Below are positions 1-6,350 of a stretch of 13,794 bases of DNA, one piece after another. Each line of letters starts with the position of its first letter. Within the stretch, counting starts at the first letter, position 1. The stretch spans positions 1 through 13,794 of the forward strand of contig CAIYQS010000205.1 of the NCBI GenBank assembly GCA_903928395.1, written 5' to 3'. The position numbers and the translations under genes were made by a program. The notes under the pieces are model-generated. The model was not told where the DNA came from. It was given only the letters and a program-made list of their open reading frames with translations, and searched no databases. Source of the DNA: an uncultured Actinomycetes bacterium (GTDB lineage Bacteria; Actinomycetota; Actinomycetes; Nanopelagicales; Nanopelagicaceae).

Positions 1-53
1 GGGCTTGAAGAGATTTTTCATTCCTCTGCCTCTGCCGTTGGGCTATCGGGGCG
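1..53 (-). tRNA. Possible tRNA 5' part, running off the window
   Basis: Read on the minus strand from 53, the sequence starts GCCCCGA (acceptor strand), then TA (positions 8-9). A D arm with a GCC/GGC stem and a GG-containing loop follows, then a purine at position 26 and GAGGA as the start of an anticodon stem. The best-placed anticodon loop is ATGAAAA (GAA, Phe-type), but its stem has a mismatch and a wobble pair. The T arm and the 3' acceptor strand would lie left of the window and are not seen. This could be a real tRNA interrupted at its 5' end by the element, or a degenerate tRNA-like sequence. Confidence 0.3.
22..53. repeat. Left direct repeat, candidate attL
   Basis: The segment matches 5838-5869 at 30 of 32 positions; the differences are T31 versus G5847 and T38 versus C5854. 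Identity stops at both ends. It lies about 220 bp upstream of the integrase start. On the minus strand it coincides with the 5' part of a tRNA-like sequence, ending one base before the putative first tRNA base. Site-specific tyrosine recombinases often use tRNA genes, usually the 3' half, so a 5'-half site would be less usual. Confidence 0.7.
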
Positions 54-136
54 TACGTGAAGGGCAGAGTCTACTAGGCGTGAAATAGAGGTTTTACCGC
101 ATTCATTCAGCGATTTTGTGGCCTGCTCGACCCAGC

Positions 137-157
137 GGTGTGTCAAAGGTGTGTCAA
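137..157. repeat. Two tandem GGTGTGTCAA repeats upstream of int
   Basis: GGTGTGTCAA occurs at 137-146 and again at 148-157, giving an 11-nt period, close to one helical turn. It lies between the candidate attL core and the integrase start. Tandem short repeats phased by one turn near a core site are typical of integrase arm-type or excisionase (Xis) binding sites. The binding role is inferred. Confidence 0.5.
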
Positions 158-164
158 TTGGAAA

Positions 165-191
165 TTGGCAAGAGCTGGCAATTTCTGCCAA
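165..191. promoter_or_regulatory. Inverted repeats upstream of int, possible operator
   Basis: TGGCA at 176-180 and TGCCA at 186-190 form a 5-bp inverted repeat with a 5-bp spacer. TTGGCA at 165-170 also pairs with TGCCAA at 186-191. They lie about 80-100 bp before the integrase start, where a repressor or Xis could act. The arms are short and could be chance. Confidence 0.3.
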
Positions 192-271
192 GAGTAGGTC
201 AAAAAACCCGAAAAGTTGCGACTCTTTACCGCCTGCTAAACAAGTAGCTAATCAACGTGAAGGAAACCTCA

Positions 272-1444
272 ATGGAGAATGTAAAAGTCCGTAAACCAAC
301 TCGACGTCGCAATGGGGATGGGAGCACCAACCGCTATAAGAATGGCTGGCGCACTAAAATTACCCATAAAGGCCAGAGCGTTACTGCTATGGCGCGCACC
401 GAACAGGAGTCACGACGCTTAGCAAAAGCTAAATTTGCCCAACTTCCTAGTACCAATGGATTACTACTCTCAGGAAGTGAAAAGGCTCTATTTGGAGACT
501 ATATGGTTACCTGGTTAACTAAAAAGCATGTAAAAAATATTACAGATACGACTTACCGGCGATACGAATCCCTGATGCGCCTTCATATTCTTCCCGCCCT
601 GGGAGATGTAAAACTTCGCAATATCACCAAAAACCACGTTAACCATCTGATCGAATCGATGGAAGAAAGCGGTCAGAGCCTTCGCTCATGCCAGCAAGCC
701 AGGGCTCTCTTGTCTGCCTGTTTCAAACGCGCTCTTCAAGACGACCTCGTATCCATCAATCCAGTATCTAACTCCCGCGGGGTCAAGGTAACTTCACCGC
801 AGATTCACCCTCTCACCCTCCAGGAGGTAAGGCATCTATTGGAGTCGATTTCAGAGACTCACTTGCAGGCTCGATTCCGTATCGCAGTCCTTTATGGCTT
901 ACGACAAGGAGAAGCTCTCGGGCTGCAGTGGAAGGACTTAGACCTCGAGAAAGGAGAAATATTTATCTGGCAACAGGTTCAGAAGGTCAAAGGCAGGTAC
1001 GAATTTGTGAAGCTCAAGAGTAAATACTCTATTCGTACACTAGAGCTAGACCCGGTGACCGTGAATCTACTTCGAGCCCACAAAAGTGAACAGAATTCTC
1101 TGCGGCTCTCACTTGGCGAAATTTGGCAGGATTTCAATCTGGTTTTTCCTGGGAGCAAAGGACAGCCCATGAATAGTCATACTGACTTCAATCATTGGCA
1201 ATCTGCGCTCGCCAAAGCTGGACTTCCACAAAAACGGTTACATGACGCCCGACATACCGCCGCAACTCTGCTCTATGACCAGGGAATGGATATCGAGACC
1301 ATCCGTCGATTCCTAGGACATGCGTCAGTCTTGCTAACATCCCGCACCTATGTTCATCACTCTTCTCGACAGATGAAAGGAGCAGCGAGCGCCATATCAG
1401 CGATGGGGGTGGATGGAGTGAAATCTTTCATCTCAAGGAGGTAA
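272..1444 (+). CDS. int: Tyrosine recombinase (phage-type integrase)
   Basis: Catalyses site-specific recombination between att sites to integrate or excise the element. The protein is about 390 aa, normal for the family. The N-terminal ~55 residues are basic with an NGWRTKIT stretch typical of arm-type DNA-binding domains. A SAM-like core-binding domain follows at about 70-165 and the catalytic domain at about 180-380. All active-site residues are present: R211 in GLRQGEALGL, K249 in the LKSKYSIRT hairpin, H324 and R327 in HDARH, H350 in LGHAS, and nucleophile Y360 in SRTYVHH. The ATG at 272 is preferred because AAGGAAA lies 5 nt upstream; an in-frame GTG at 257 would overlap that ribosome binding site and add five residues. 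The gene lies next to the candidate attL and points into the element. It is intact, so the recombinase may be active. Confidence 0.95.
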   Translation: MENVKVRKPTRRRNGDGSTNRYKNGWRTKITHKGQSVTAMARTEQESRRLAKAKFAQLPSTNGLLLSGSEKALFGDYMVTWLTKKHVKNITDTTYRRYESLMRLHILPALGDVKLRNITKNHVNHLIESMEESGQSLRSCQQARALLSACFKRALQDDLVSINPVSNSRGVKVTSPQIHPLTLQEVRHLLESISETHLQARFRIAVLYGLRQGEALGLQWKDLDLEKGEIFIWQQVQKVKGRYEFVKLKSKYSIRTLELDPVTVNLLRAHKSEQNSLRLSLGEIWQDFNLVFPGSKGQPMNSHTDFNHWQSALAKAGLPQKRLHDARHTAATLLYDQGMDIETIRRFLGHASVLLTSRTYVHHSSRQMKGAASAISAMGVDGVKSFISRR

Positions 1445-1665
1445 ATCGATAAGGATTTTTAAAGGCAAGTCCTTCGTTACAGTCAAAAAGTCACCTCCCA
1501 CCCATGAGATAGGGAAATCTCACCAATTTGCCTATCTGGGAGGATCAATTTCCCTCGGTCGACACAAATTTGCCAGCTCTCCAAAATGAATTTGATATCC
1601 GTGCGCGTGGCATGACGTGAAAAACCTGCAGGGCGATTGAAGGGCGCCCAGTGAAAGCTCTCCCA

Positions 1666-1845
1666 TCATCGTGACCTGAGTTCGAAAATCCTCTCTGCAC
1701 TGTGGCTGGCTTTTGTGTCACACGTTACGGATTTAATCTCCAGCACAGGCAAAGTGGCCCCTCTGCACTTGAACTCGAGAAACTCCCCATCTTCTGAGTA
1801 TTCAAAGTATCTTCCACTTACAGTGATTTTCCAAAGACTTTCCAT
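1666..1845 (-). CDS. Doubtful small ORF, 59 aa
   Basis: The ORF begins with ATG at 1845 and ends at TGA 1666-1668. The product starts MESLWKITVSGRYFEYSEDG and is rich in mixed charged and aromatic residues, looking more like a folded protein than random translation. A perfect AGGAGG lies upstream, but 16 nt from the ATG, which is too far for a normal ribosome binding site; a nearer GGGAG is only 3 nt away. No family is recognised. It faces the integrase gene and would be transcribed in the same direction as the xis/rep group. It could be a real small element protein or chance. Confidence 0.3.
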   Translation of the reverse strand: MESLWKITVSGRYFEYSEDGEFLEFKCRGATLPVLEIKSVTCDTKASHSAERIFELRSR

Positions 1846-1905
1846 CGGCTCCCGTGTGTAGCCTCCTAAATATCAATACGCGAGCCCCGGTCTCGCCTAT
1901 CCCTC

Positions 1906-2073
1906 GTGCACATTAGCGACGCGCTATTTTCATCAACAGTACTACCAACAAAAAAGGGTAGGCCTGGTCGTCAATACGCCCAAGGCGAGGAGCAAAGAGC
2001 CGTGAGCGCTTTTTCTGAAGTCTCCGCCGTGAGAGTCTTACTAGAACACTTGGCTGAACTGAGCGGTCCGTAG
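1906..2073 (+). CDS. Doubtful small ORF or remnant, 55 aa
   Basis: The frame is open from a TAA near 1867, with its first usable start a GTG at 1906 and a stop TAG at 2071-2073. The translation includes KKGRPGRQYA, a short basic AT-hook-like motif, followed by an amphipathic helix-like tail (SEVSAVRVLLEHLAEL). No ribosome binding site is seen before the GTG. Longer ORFs overlap on the opposite strand with poorer-looking translations. It may be a remnant of a DNA-binding protein or chance. Confidence 0.2.
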   Translation: MHISDALFSSTVLPTKKGRPGRQYAQGEEQRAVSAFSEVSAVRVLLEHLAELSGP

Positions 2074-2349
2074 CTAATGCGAGCGGGTGACAACTCAGGG
2101 CGAGGCTTATCGGAGATGTCTGACGATTGCCCAAGGTCTCTGACATTGCACGCAGTTCTATCTCTCTGGGCTACTGCTCTCCAGATCAACTACAGAACCT
2201 AAGCGTGCAACCAGGTTTTCAAGCACTTTTTGTTCAAGGATTCAAGATAATGAAGGCTAGAGTTCATCTAACCCTATCAATCTGGCAGATTTTTGCTCCT
2301 ACATGGCCACATTCCGTTTTTTGATCCCTTTCAAAGATCTTCTTACCGG

Positions 2350-2571
2350 CTAAGAGCGTGGGCGGCGAATATCTACCTGCTCTTCAACCATAATGACTCT
2401 TGGGCCCACGCTCGTTAGGTACTGCTGGATATGCTTGCCGGTAAAGCGTCTACTGCGCCCCACTTTTACACTTCCAATCTCTTTGCGGCTCAAAAGACTA
2501 TAGATGGTTCCCCGAGATACTTTTAGGTACTCGGCAACCTCTTGCGGTGTATACAAACCTGGCAACTCCAT
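2350..2571 (-). CDS. Excisionase-family HTH protein, 73 aa
   Basis: A small DNA-binding protein of the MerR-like excisionase family (HTH_17). The sequence LYTPQEVAEYLKVSRGTIYSLL (about residues 6-27) is the helix-turn-helix, followed by the beta-wing KVGRSRRFTGKHIQQYL at about 36-52. The size and layout match Xis proteins of integrative elements, which bind near att and steer the integrase to excision. AAAGGA precedes the ATG by 6-7 nt. It is the last gene of the minus-strand group and lies about 900 bp from int, convergent with it, rather than directly next to int as is common. A regulatory role instead of excision is possible. Confidence 0.85.
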   Translation of the reverse strand: MELPGLYTPQEVAEYLKVSRGTIYSLLSRKEIGSVKVGRSRRFTGKHIQQYLTSVGPRVIMVEEQVDIRRPRS

Positions 2572-2648
2572 TGTTCATCCTTTCATTTGTTAATTCAAGG
2601 ATGACAGTTAATCTTGCGTCAGTCAGTGTGAACTCTGCAGAGGCTTGG

Positions 2649-2855
2649 CTAACTTCGAGTGAGGTCACCTTGATTTATTGATAACCCAAGTTTCAAAGAG
2701 ACGGTACTCACAATTTCTAGAGTAGCCACCGAAGAGGTATAACTGCTGCTCAAAGGTATAGGTGAAAAATCGATCTTTGGTCTTGATCCTTTTATCGCGT
2801 ATATAAGATTCTCAGAGCTTGTTGAACCTCCACAGATGACTCCGATAATTCCCAC
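2649..2855 (-). CDS. Doubtful short ORF between rep and xis-like gene
   Basis: A GTG at 2855 opens a 68-aa frame. The same frame stays open upstream for about 19 more codons with no ATG, GTG or TTG, and translates there into a hydrophobic run (LWNLFLTLIVGIIGVICGG) that resembles a membrane anchor or signal peptide when joined to the GTG-started part. No ribosome binding site is seen before the GTG. The rest is Ser/Thr-rich with no recognised family. It fits the gap and direction between the rep and xis-like genes, but it may not be translated. Confidence 0.3.
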   Translation of the reverse strand: MGIIGVICGGSTSSENLIYAIKGSRPKIDFSPIPLSSSYTSSVATLEIVSTVSLKLGLSINQGDLTRS

Positions 2856-3024
2856 AATTAAAGTTAAAAACAGATTCCAAAGAGAGTAAGAAAAGGTTTT
2901 GACCGATGAAATTTAGCGCTGGATGTTTTGACCTCAGCATCCCCGTATAGGGGTCCTCTCATGCCCTCCTACTTATGTAAGGAACAAGTGGAGTATAGAT
3001 CTGTCTCGTCTTGCGCAAGCATTC

Positions 3025-4254
3025 TCAATAATAGATCAAACGCTGTGACTCTAGGTCTAAAGCCATCGCTACATCACCTTGATTGATAAGTTCTTTCTTA
3101 AAATTAATCCCCGCCTCGCGAGCCCATGCTTTCACATCTGTCATTTCCTCTACCCCATAGCCCAGTTCAACTTGGCCTAATTCTGCCTGTAAAAATCCAA
3201 TAACTTCTGCCCTAATTTTGGGTGGTAGTAGCGATTTACCAATGAGCCGCATCCACGCATTCTCTGCAAATACTGAGGTGCTCAGATTCGAGCGCTCCCA
3301 ACCCGATCGCAAGGCTTGTTCAAATTTGGCAGAAGTCACATCGGCTAGGGTGTGTATATGAGCCCGAGCAAGTGACTTTCTCCCGTATTGAAATTCAAAT
3401 CTATAGAGTCCCTCTGGAGGCAAAACCCTCAGTTTGTCCTCTTTTGCCTTCTGATATTTGTTATACATCTTGGGAACCCCATCTCGAGTCTTGTAGACCC
3501 CCTCCCAGGTCTCGGGAGGTCCTCCATCAAACGTTATTCGAGTTGCCTTTGCATACTTAGGCCGGATGGAAGAATAGAGCCCTAAATTAAAATCGGGATC
3601 AGGGATAAGAAAGTCAACGGATGTATCTAATCGGGCTACTCGAATCATTTCCCTCCAATTTGGATGCCAATCGTCTATCTGTATTTCACCAAAATCATTG
3701 AGAGCAAACTCAGGAATGCCGTCCATGCTTGTAAACATGTTCTCTTCGACCAGTTTTTGGACGATAAACTGAGTAGCTTCGGGCATTGCCAAGGAATACC
3801 CATCTGGGTCTTGAAATCTGGAAGGATTGAATTCGAGGCGGATTGCCCACGAAGTCTTAAGTAATTGCCATTTAACGACTGCTCTGGAACCTTCATGGCG
3901 TACAACTACTCTATCCGCCCAGCGCCCCATTTCGGCGTTCTTTATTGTAGAAAGAAACTGCTTAGGTTCACCTAAACCGATAGCTAGAGGAATATCTACG
4001 GCAATCATGTCTACGCCTATATTGGGAGAGACTGGAAGTGTTGGGGTAGGTATTAAGTGATTGTTTCTAGTACAAAAAGAACACCTATTAGAGAGATTTG
4101 CTCTTTCATGCCTCTGAACGAGGAGATGAGCACCTGAGGTAGGTGGGCTAACTAAATGGTCCACGGGTGGCCGAACTATTCCACAGACCCCATATTGCCT
4201 CTCACTTAGACCCAGATTCTGGATCTGTCGGAATATTTCGTGTACCCGGGTCAA
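3025..4254 (-). CDS. Rep_trans-like replication initiator
   Basis: Probably starts rolling-circle-type replication of the excised element by nicking its origin. The signs are RLDTSVDF (208-215, the R-x-D-x3-D pattern of Rep_trans and phage gene II-type initiators), MYNKY (263-267, where these families have YDK with a candidate nicking tyrosine), and the strand RFEFQYGRK (285-293). The core seems to begin near MIAVDIPL (residue 83, ATG at 4008). The first 82 residues are unusual, with C24, C58 and C61 (CSFC) and several His. The start shown is a TTG at 4254, overlapping the HTH gene by 53 nt, with no clear ribosome binding site; the true start could be GTG at residue 31 or ATG at residue 83. 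The family call is by eye. Confidence 0.8.
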   Translation of the reverse strand: MTRVHEIFRQIQNLGLSERQYGVCGIVRPPVDHLVSPPTSGAHLLVQRHERANLSNRCSFCTRNNHLIPTPTLPVSPNIGVDMIAVDIPLAIGLGEPKQFLSTIKNAEMGRWADRVVVRHEGSRAVVKWQLLKTSWAIRLEFNPSRFQDPDGYSLAMPEATQFIVQKLVEENMFTSMDGIPEFALNDFGEIQIDDWHPNWREMIRVARLDTSVDFLIPDPDFNLGLYSSIRPKYAKATRITFDGGPPETWEGVYKTRDGVPKMYNKYQKAKEDKLRVLPPEGLYRFEFQYGRKSLARAHIHTLADVTSAKFEQALRSGWERSNLSTSVFAENAWMRLIGKSLLPPKIRAEVIGFLQAELGQVELGYGVEEMTDVKAWAREAGINFKKELINQGDVAMALDLESQRLIYY

Positions 4255-4402
4255 TTATCTCATTAACGGCCGCTTCTGGAATCCTAAGCGAGCGCCCAAT
4301 ATAGACGGCTGGTAATTCCTGAAGCCAGGCCATCCGATAGACCTTTCCCTCGCTAAGACTTAGACGCTGGGCTGTATCCCGGACTGTTAGTAACTTTTTC
4401 AC
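4202..4402 (-). CDS. MerR/Xis-like HTH protein, 66 aa
   Basis: A second small excisionase-type DNA-binding protein. LLTVRDTAQRLSLSEGKVYRM (about 4-24) is the helix-turn-helix and VYIGRSLRIPEAAVNEII (about 33-50) the wing and following helix. The GTG start at 4402 has AGGAGA about 6 nt upstream. It is the first gene of the minus-strand group and overlaps the upstream end of the rep frame, suggesting translational coupling. In pSAM2-like elements a small xis-type gene often lies directly next to rep. Either this protein or the one at 2350-2571 could be the excisionase; the other may control transcription. Confidence 0.8.
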   Translation of the reverse strand: MKKLLTVRDTAQRLSLSEGKVYRMAWLQELPAVYIGRSLRIPEAAVNEIIDPGTRNIPTDPESGSK

Positions 4403-4491
4403 CTATTTCTCCTATCTGCTTTCCTGTGAATCTTTACCACCCTGCGTGGCACTAGGTAAGATTGGCTGAAACCAAATTTTTAAGGAGTAGT

Positions 4492-4510
4492 CCTGTCAAA
4501 AATTGACAGG
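4492..4510. promoter_or_regulatory. 19-bp palindrome in the divergent intergenic region
   Basis: CCTGTCA (4492-4498) and TGACAGG (4504-4510) are perfect 7-bp inverted arms around AAAAT. The palindrome lies 10 bp before the ATG of the plus-strand regulator and about 90 bp from the GTG of the minus-strand HTH gene, so it can act on both directions. Each arm contains TTGACA, a consensus -35 hexamer, one on each strand, but no good -10 follows at normal spacing. It is probably an operator for the regulator at 4521-5501 or for one of the HTH proteins, or it folds as an RNA hairpin in the leader. Confidence 0.55.
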
Positions 4511-4520
4511 GTCAAGATCT

Positions 4521-5501
4521 ATGTCGCTAAAGAAGACGCTGGTTACCAAGCCCAAGAAAAACATGCAACAGAAACAGGTAGTGACAACGATCACCGACCT
4601 GGTTCGGGATAACGTCTCGGCATTATTAAGAGACCGAATAGCAGCTGACGTCATCCACAATGAAACTCGGCATCGTTATTCGAAGTGGATGTTAAGGCTA
4701 GAAGAGAGATTACCTCTTAGCATACAAAGGAAATTGACAGTCAACGCGGATCCGGTTGACCAGCGAAGGTGGACACCTGAGCGCCTGGCGAAAGAAGTTG
4801 GGGCCCAAACGGGGGATATAAGGCGAATATTTGAATCAAAAAGCGGGAAGGGAGCGGCAAAGCTTTGGATCGATGAAATTATCCCGGTGGCAATAAAACT
4901 TGGAGTCTCGCCAGGCTTTTTGCTACAACCACTACGAGAGGATTTAGAGAACAACTCTATTCTTGTATTTCCGTCTTTCGGAGCCGCACAGATGCAAGTT
5001 CCGGCTCAGGAGTGGTTCAAATGGGTTCATGGTTTTCAAGCTCTACCCTCACAGGGCGGCGAAGAATTTGAAAAGTACATGACTATCATGTCAGGGAAGC
5101 GAAATCTCCCCGTAGGGAATGTCAATCAAATGGAGTACGACCTTGAACAGACCAGAATCGCTGAATCGGCATATTTGTCGCCAGTCAGCGCACACTTAGC
5201 ATCTAATGAGCGCCCGATAGATGACTCAATGTTCCAAGACCATGAGGTCCCAACACCCCATCCCTTTGACTATATTGAAGCTGAAAAAACGGTCGTGGGC
5301 CGAATGCAAAAGCGTATACAACTTGTGTTCATTTACATGACTCATGTTCGAATGGCCCTTCGTCTTGTGCAAGACCCAAATCGCAAGGAGAGAGTTCGCT
5401 CAGACATCGAGTGGGGAATAAGGAAAATTCGTGAGGACTTAACGAAGCTTGCCGCGAATCAGGAGTTTCATCAAAAGACTGTATCGGCCAAATCTGATTA
5501 G
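4521..5501 (+). CDS. XRE-like HTH protein of unknown family, 326 aa
   Basis: Likely a transcriptional regulator of the element. RWTPERLAKEVGAQTGDIRR (about 83-102), with the following LWIDEIIPVAIKLGVSPGFLL (about 115-135), has the layout of an XRE-type helix-turn-helix. The first 35 residues are basic. The region from 140 to 326 is not recognised and ends in a helical, charged segment (RMQKRIQLVFIYMTHVRMAL and onward). The ATG at 4521 has only a weak AGGG upstream. An in-frame TTG at 4503 would start inside the palindrome, with AAGGAG 15 nt before it, so the start is uncertain. It is divergent from the HTH-rep group, the position of a master repressor in temperate elements. No protease or recombinase motif is seen. 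Confidence 0.85.
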   Translation: MSLKKTLVTKPKKNMQQKQVVTTITDLVRDNVSALLRDRIAADVIHNETRHRYSKWMLRLEERLPLSIQRKLTVNADPVDQRRWTPERLAKEVGAQTGDIRRIFESKSGKGAAKLWIDEIIPVAIKLGVSPGFLLQPLREDLENNSILVFPSFGAAQMQVPAQEWFKWVHGFQALPSQGGEEFEKYMTIMSGKRNLPVGNVNQMEYDLEQTRIAESAYLSPVSAHLASNERPIDDSMFQDHEVPTPHPFDYIEAEKTVVGRMQKRIQLVFIYMTHVRMALRLVQDPNRKERVRSDIEWGIRKIREDLTKLAANQEFHQKTVSAKSD

Positions 5502-5837
5502 AAAGACTTTTTTGCTCTGAACACTCTACATTCTTGAGGGAGAGTGATGTAGTGAACAAACGCGACCTGAGATGTACTTTAAAAGGGAGGGGGCTACTGC
5601 CTAACCTTTCCATTTCTGTCAGTAGCGCCCGATACCTCGTGGGTTAATGGAGGACGTAACGCTTAACCTAGGGGTGTGCACATTGCGGAGAGAGACCATC
5701 TGAAACAGAGTAAGAATTTGGTTTGGACTTTGTTAACGGATGGTTTCTTACTGGGCAGAAACAGGCTCACAACTACACATGTATGCCCTTGGCAAGTGCC
5801 ACGAACAGGGTTGTACTTACACTTGGAGGCCCTCAAA
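5502..5837. other. Non-coding right end of the element, with inverted repeats
   Basis: No convincing gene. Inverted repeats seen are CACTCT (5522-5527) with AGAGTG (5541-5546); the overlapping CTACAT (5526-5531) with ATGTAG (5547-5552); GGGCTACTG (5591-5599) with CAGTAGCGCCC (5620-5630, two-base bulge); and GGTTAA with TTAACC near 5642-5672. Clustered inverted repeats beside the right att repeat fit arm sites, a terminator for the regulator gene, or a replication region. None has a clear T-run. ORFs that cross the right repeat look spurious. Confidence 0.45.
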
Positions 5838-5869
5838 TCCTCTGCCGCTGCCGCTGGGCTATCGGGGCG
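5838..5869. repeat. Right direct repeat, candidate attR
   Basis: Partner of 22-53 (30 of 32 identical). On the minus strand it reads as the same tRNA-like 5' part. It has C where the left copy has the conserved A21 of the D loop, and going left it is not followed by a T arm or a TCGGGGC acceptor strand, so no full tRNA exists here. This fits the element-derived half of an att site, with the chromosome resuming at 5870. Confidence 0.7.
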
Positions 5870-5930
5870 ATCTTGCCACAAAAGCGAAGAACGGAGGTTA
5901 CCTCGCCGGTTGAATCACTAGGATGCTCCG

Positions 5931-6350
5931 ATGAAATCGGTCTGCAAGAGTTTGTTGGCGATCTATCTACTGATTCTAGGATTTGCGGTTTTCACTCCTA
6001 GACCCGATCTGGTCACACTCGGAGCAAAACCGGTTATTAACGGTTCCACTGGAAGTATCCCAGCACTCGGTCACCACATCCTTTACGAAAGTGGAACATT
6101 GGCGTGCATTGGCAATTTCTTTCTACTAATTCCAGTCACAATCCTAATCCGGATAAGCTGGCCCAAGTTAACGCTGTCAACAATATTCATCATTACCCTA
6201 CTTATGACGATCACCATTGAGTACATCCAGGTTTATATACCTGGGCGAGTCTCAAATGTAAGTGACATAATTTTTAATGGATCTGGTCCAGCACTGACCT
6301 TGTTAATTTTGCACAGGAAACGACTTAGTAAGAGCCGCGTCCAGAGATGA
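5931..6350 (+). CDS. VanZ-like membrane protein, 139 aa
   Basis: A small integral membrane protein of the VanZ-like family. Hydrophobic segments lie at about 7-21, 58-74, 82-96 and 117-127. The family signature is TIEYIQVYIPGRVSNVSDIIFN (95-116), with E97, Q100, PGR 104-106, D112 and N116. VanZ of enterococci gives low-level teicoplanin resistance, but most relatives are uncharacterised and are often found near cell-envelope polysaccharide genes, as here. AGGATG precedes the ATG. It is the first gene beyond the right att repeat. Its 3' end overlaps the convergent sugar transferase gene by 26 bp. The biochemical role is unknown; drug resistance should not be assumed. Confidence 0.85.
   Translation: MKSVCKSLLAIYLLILGFAVFTPRPDLVTLGAKPVINGSTGSIPALGHHILYESGTLACIGNFFLLIPVTILIRISWPKLTLSTIFIITLLMTITIEYIQVYIPGRVSNVSDIIFNGSGPALTLLILHRKRLSKSRVQR

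Larger units (their letters stand above)
1445..2349. other. 905-base stretch without a convincing gene
   Basis: No ORF here has family-like sequence. Two short ORFs with plausible composition (1666-1845 minus, 1906-2073 plus) are listed separately at low confidence. Small features seen are a GAGAT/ATCTC inverted repeat near 1505-1520 and the repeated string AATTTGCC near 1525 and 1567. The longer ORFs overlapping 1913-2324 have low-complexity translations that look like chance. It may be regulatory DNA, an attachment or replication region, or decayed genes. Confidence 0.5.
22..5869. mobile_element. Small integrated element (int, xis-like, rep, regulator)
   Basis: The limits are set by a 32-bp imperfect direct repeat (30 of 32 identical) at 22-53 and 5838-5869. 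A tyrosine recombinase gene sits just inside the left repeat. The interior carries a Rep_trans-like replication initiator, two excisionase-type HTH proteins and a divergent XRE-like regulator. No TraB/FtsK translocase, relaxase, capsid, terminase or lysis gene is visible. Genes right of the second repeat are of a different kind (polysaccharide synthesis). The int/xis/rep combination is known from pSAM2-like actinobacterial integrative elements and from phage satellites; which of these it is cannot be decided here. The element is about 5.85 kb. That the repeats are the true att sites is inferred. Confidence 0.65.

Noticed and set aside
1913..2324. Overlapping ORFs of 65-77 aa on both strands
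   Set aside because: Compositions are atypical, no ribosome binding site was seen, and they conflict with each other.
3372..4060. Several ORFs opposite the rep gene
   Set aside because: They are antisense to the rep frame, whose motifs are clear; no start signals or domains.
4434..4462. Possible promoter TTACCA-N17-TAAGAT upstream of the regulator
   Set aside because: Each box matches only 4 of 6 consensus bases, too weak to list as a feature.
5676..6001. ORFs crossing the right att repeat
   Set aside because: They run through the repeat and into the VanZ-like gene in other frames, with no family resemblance.
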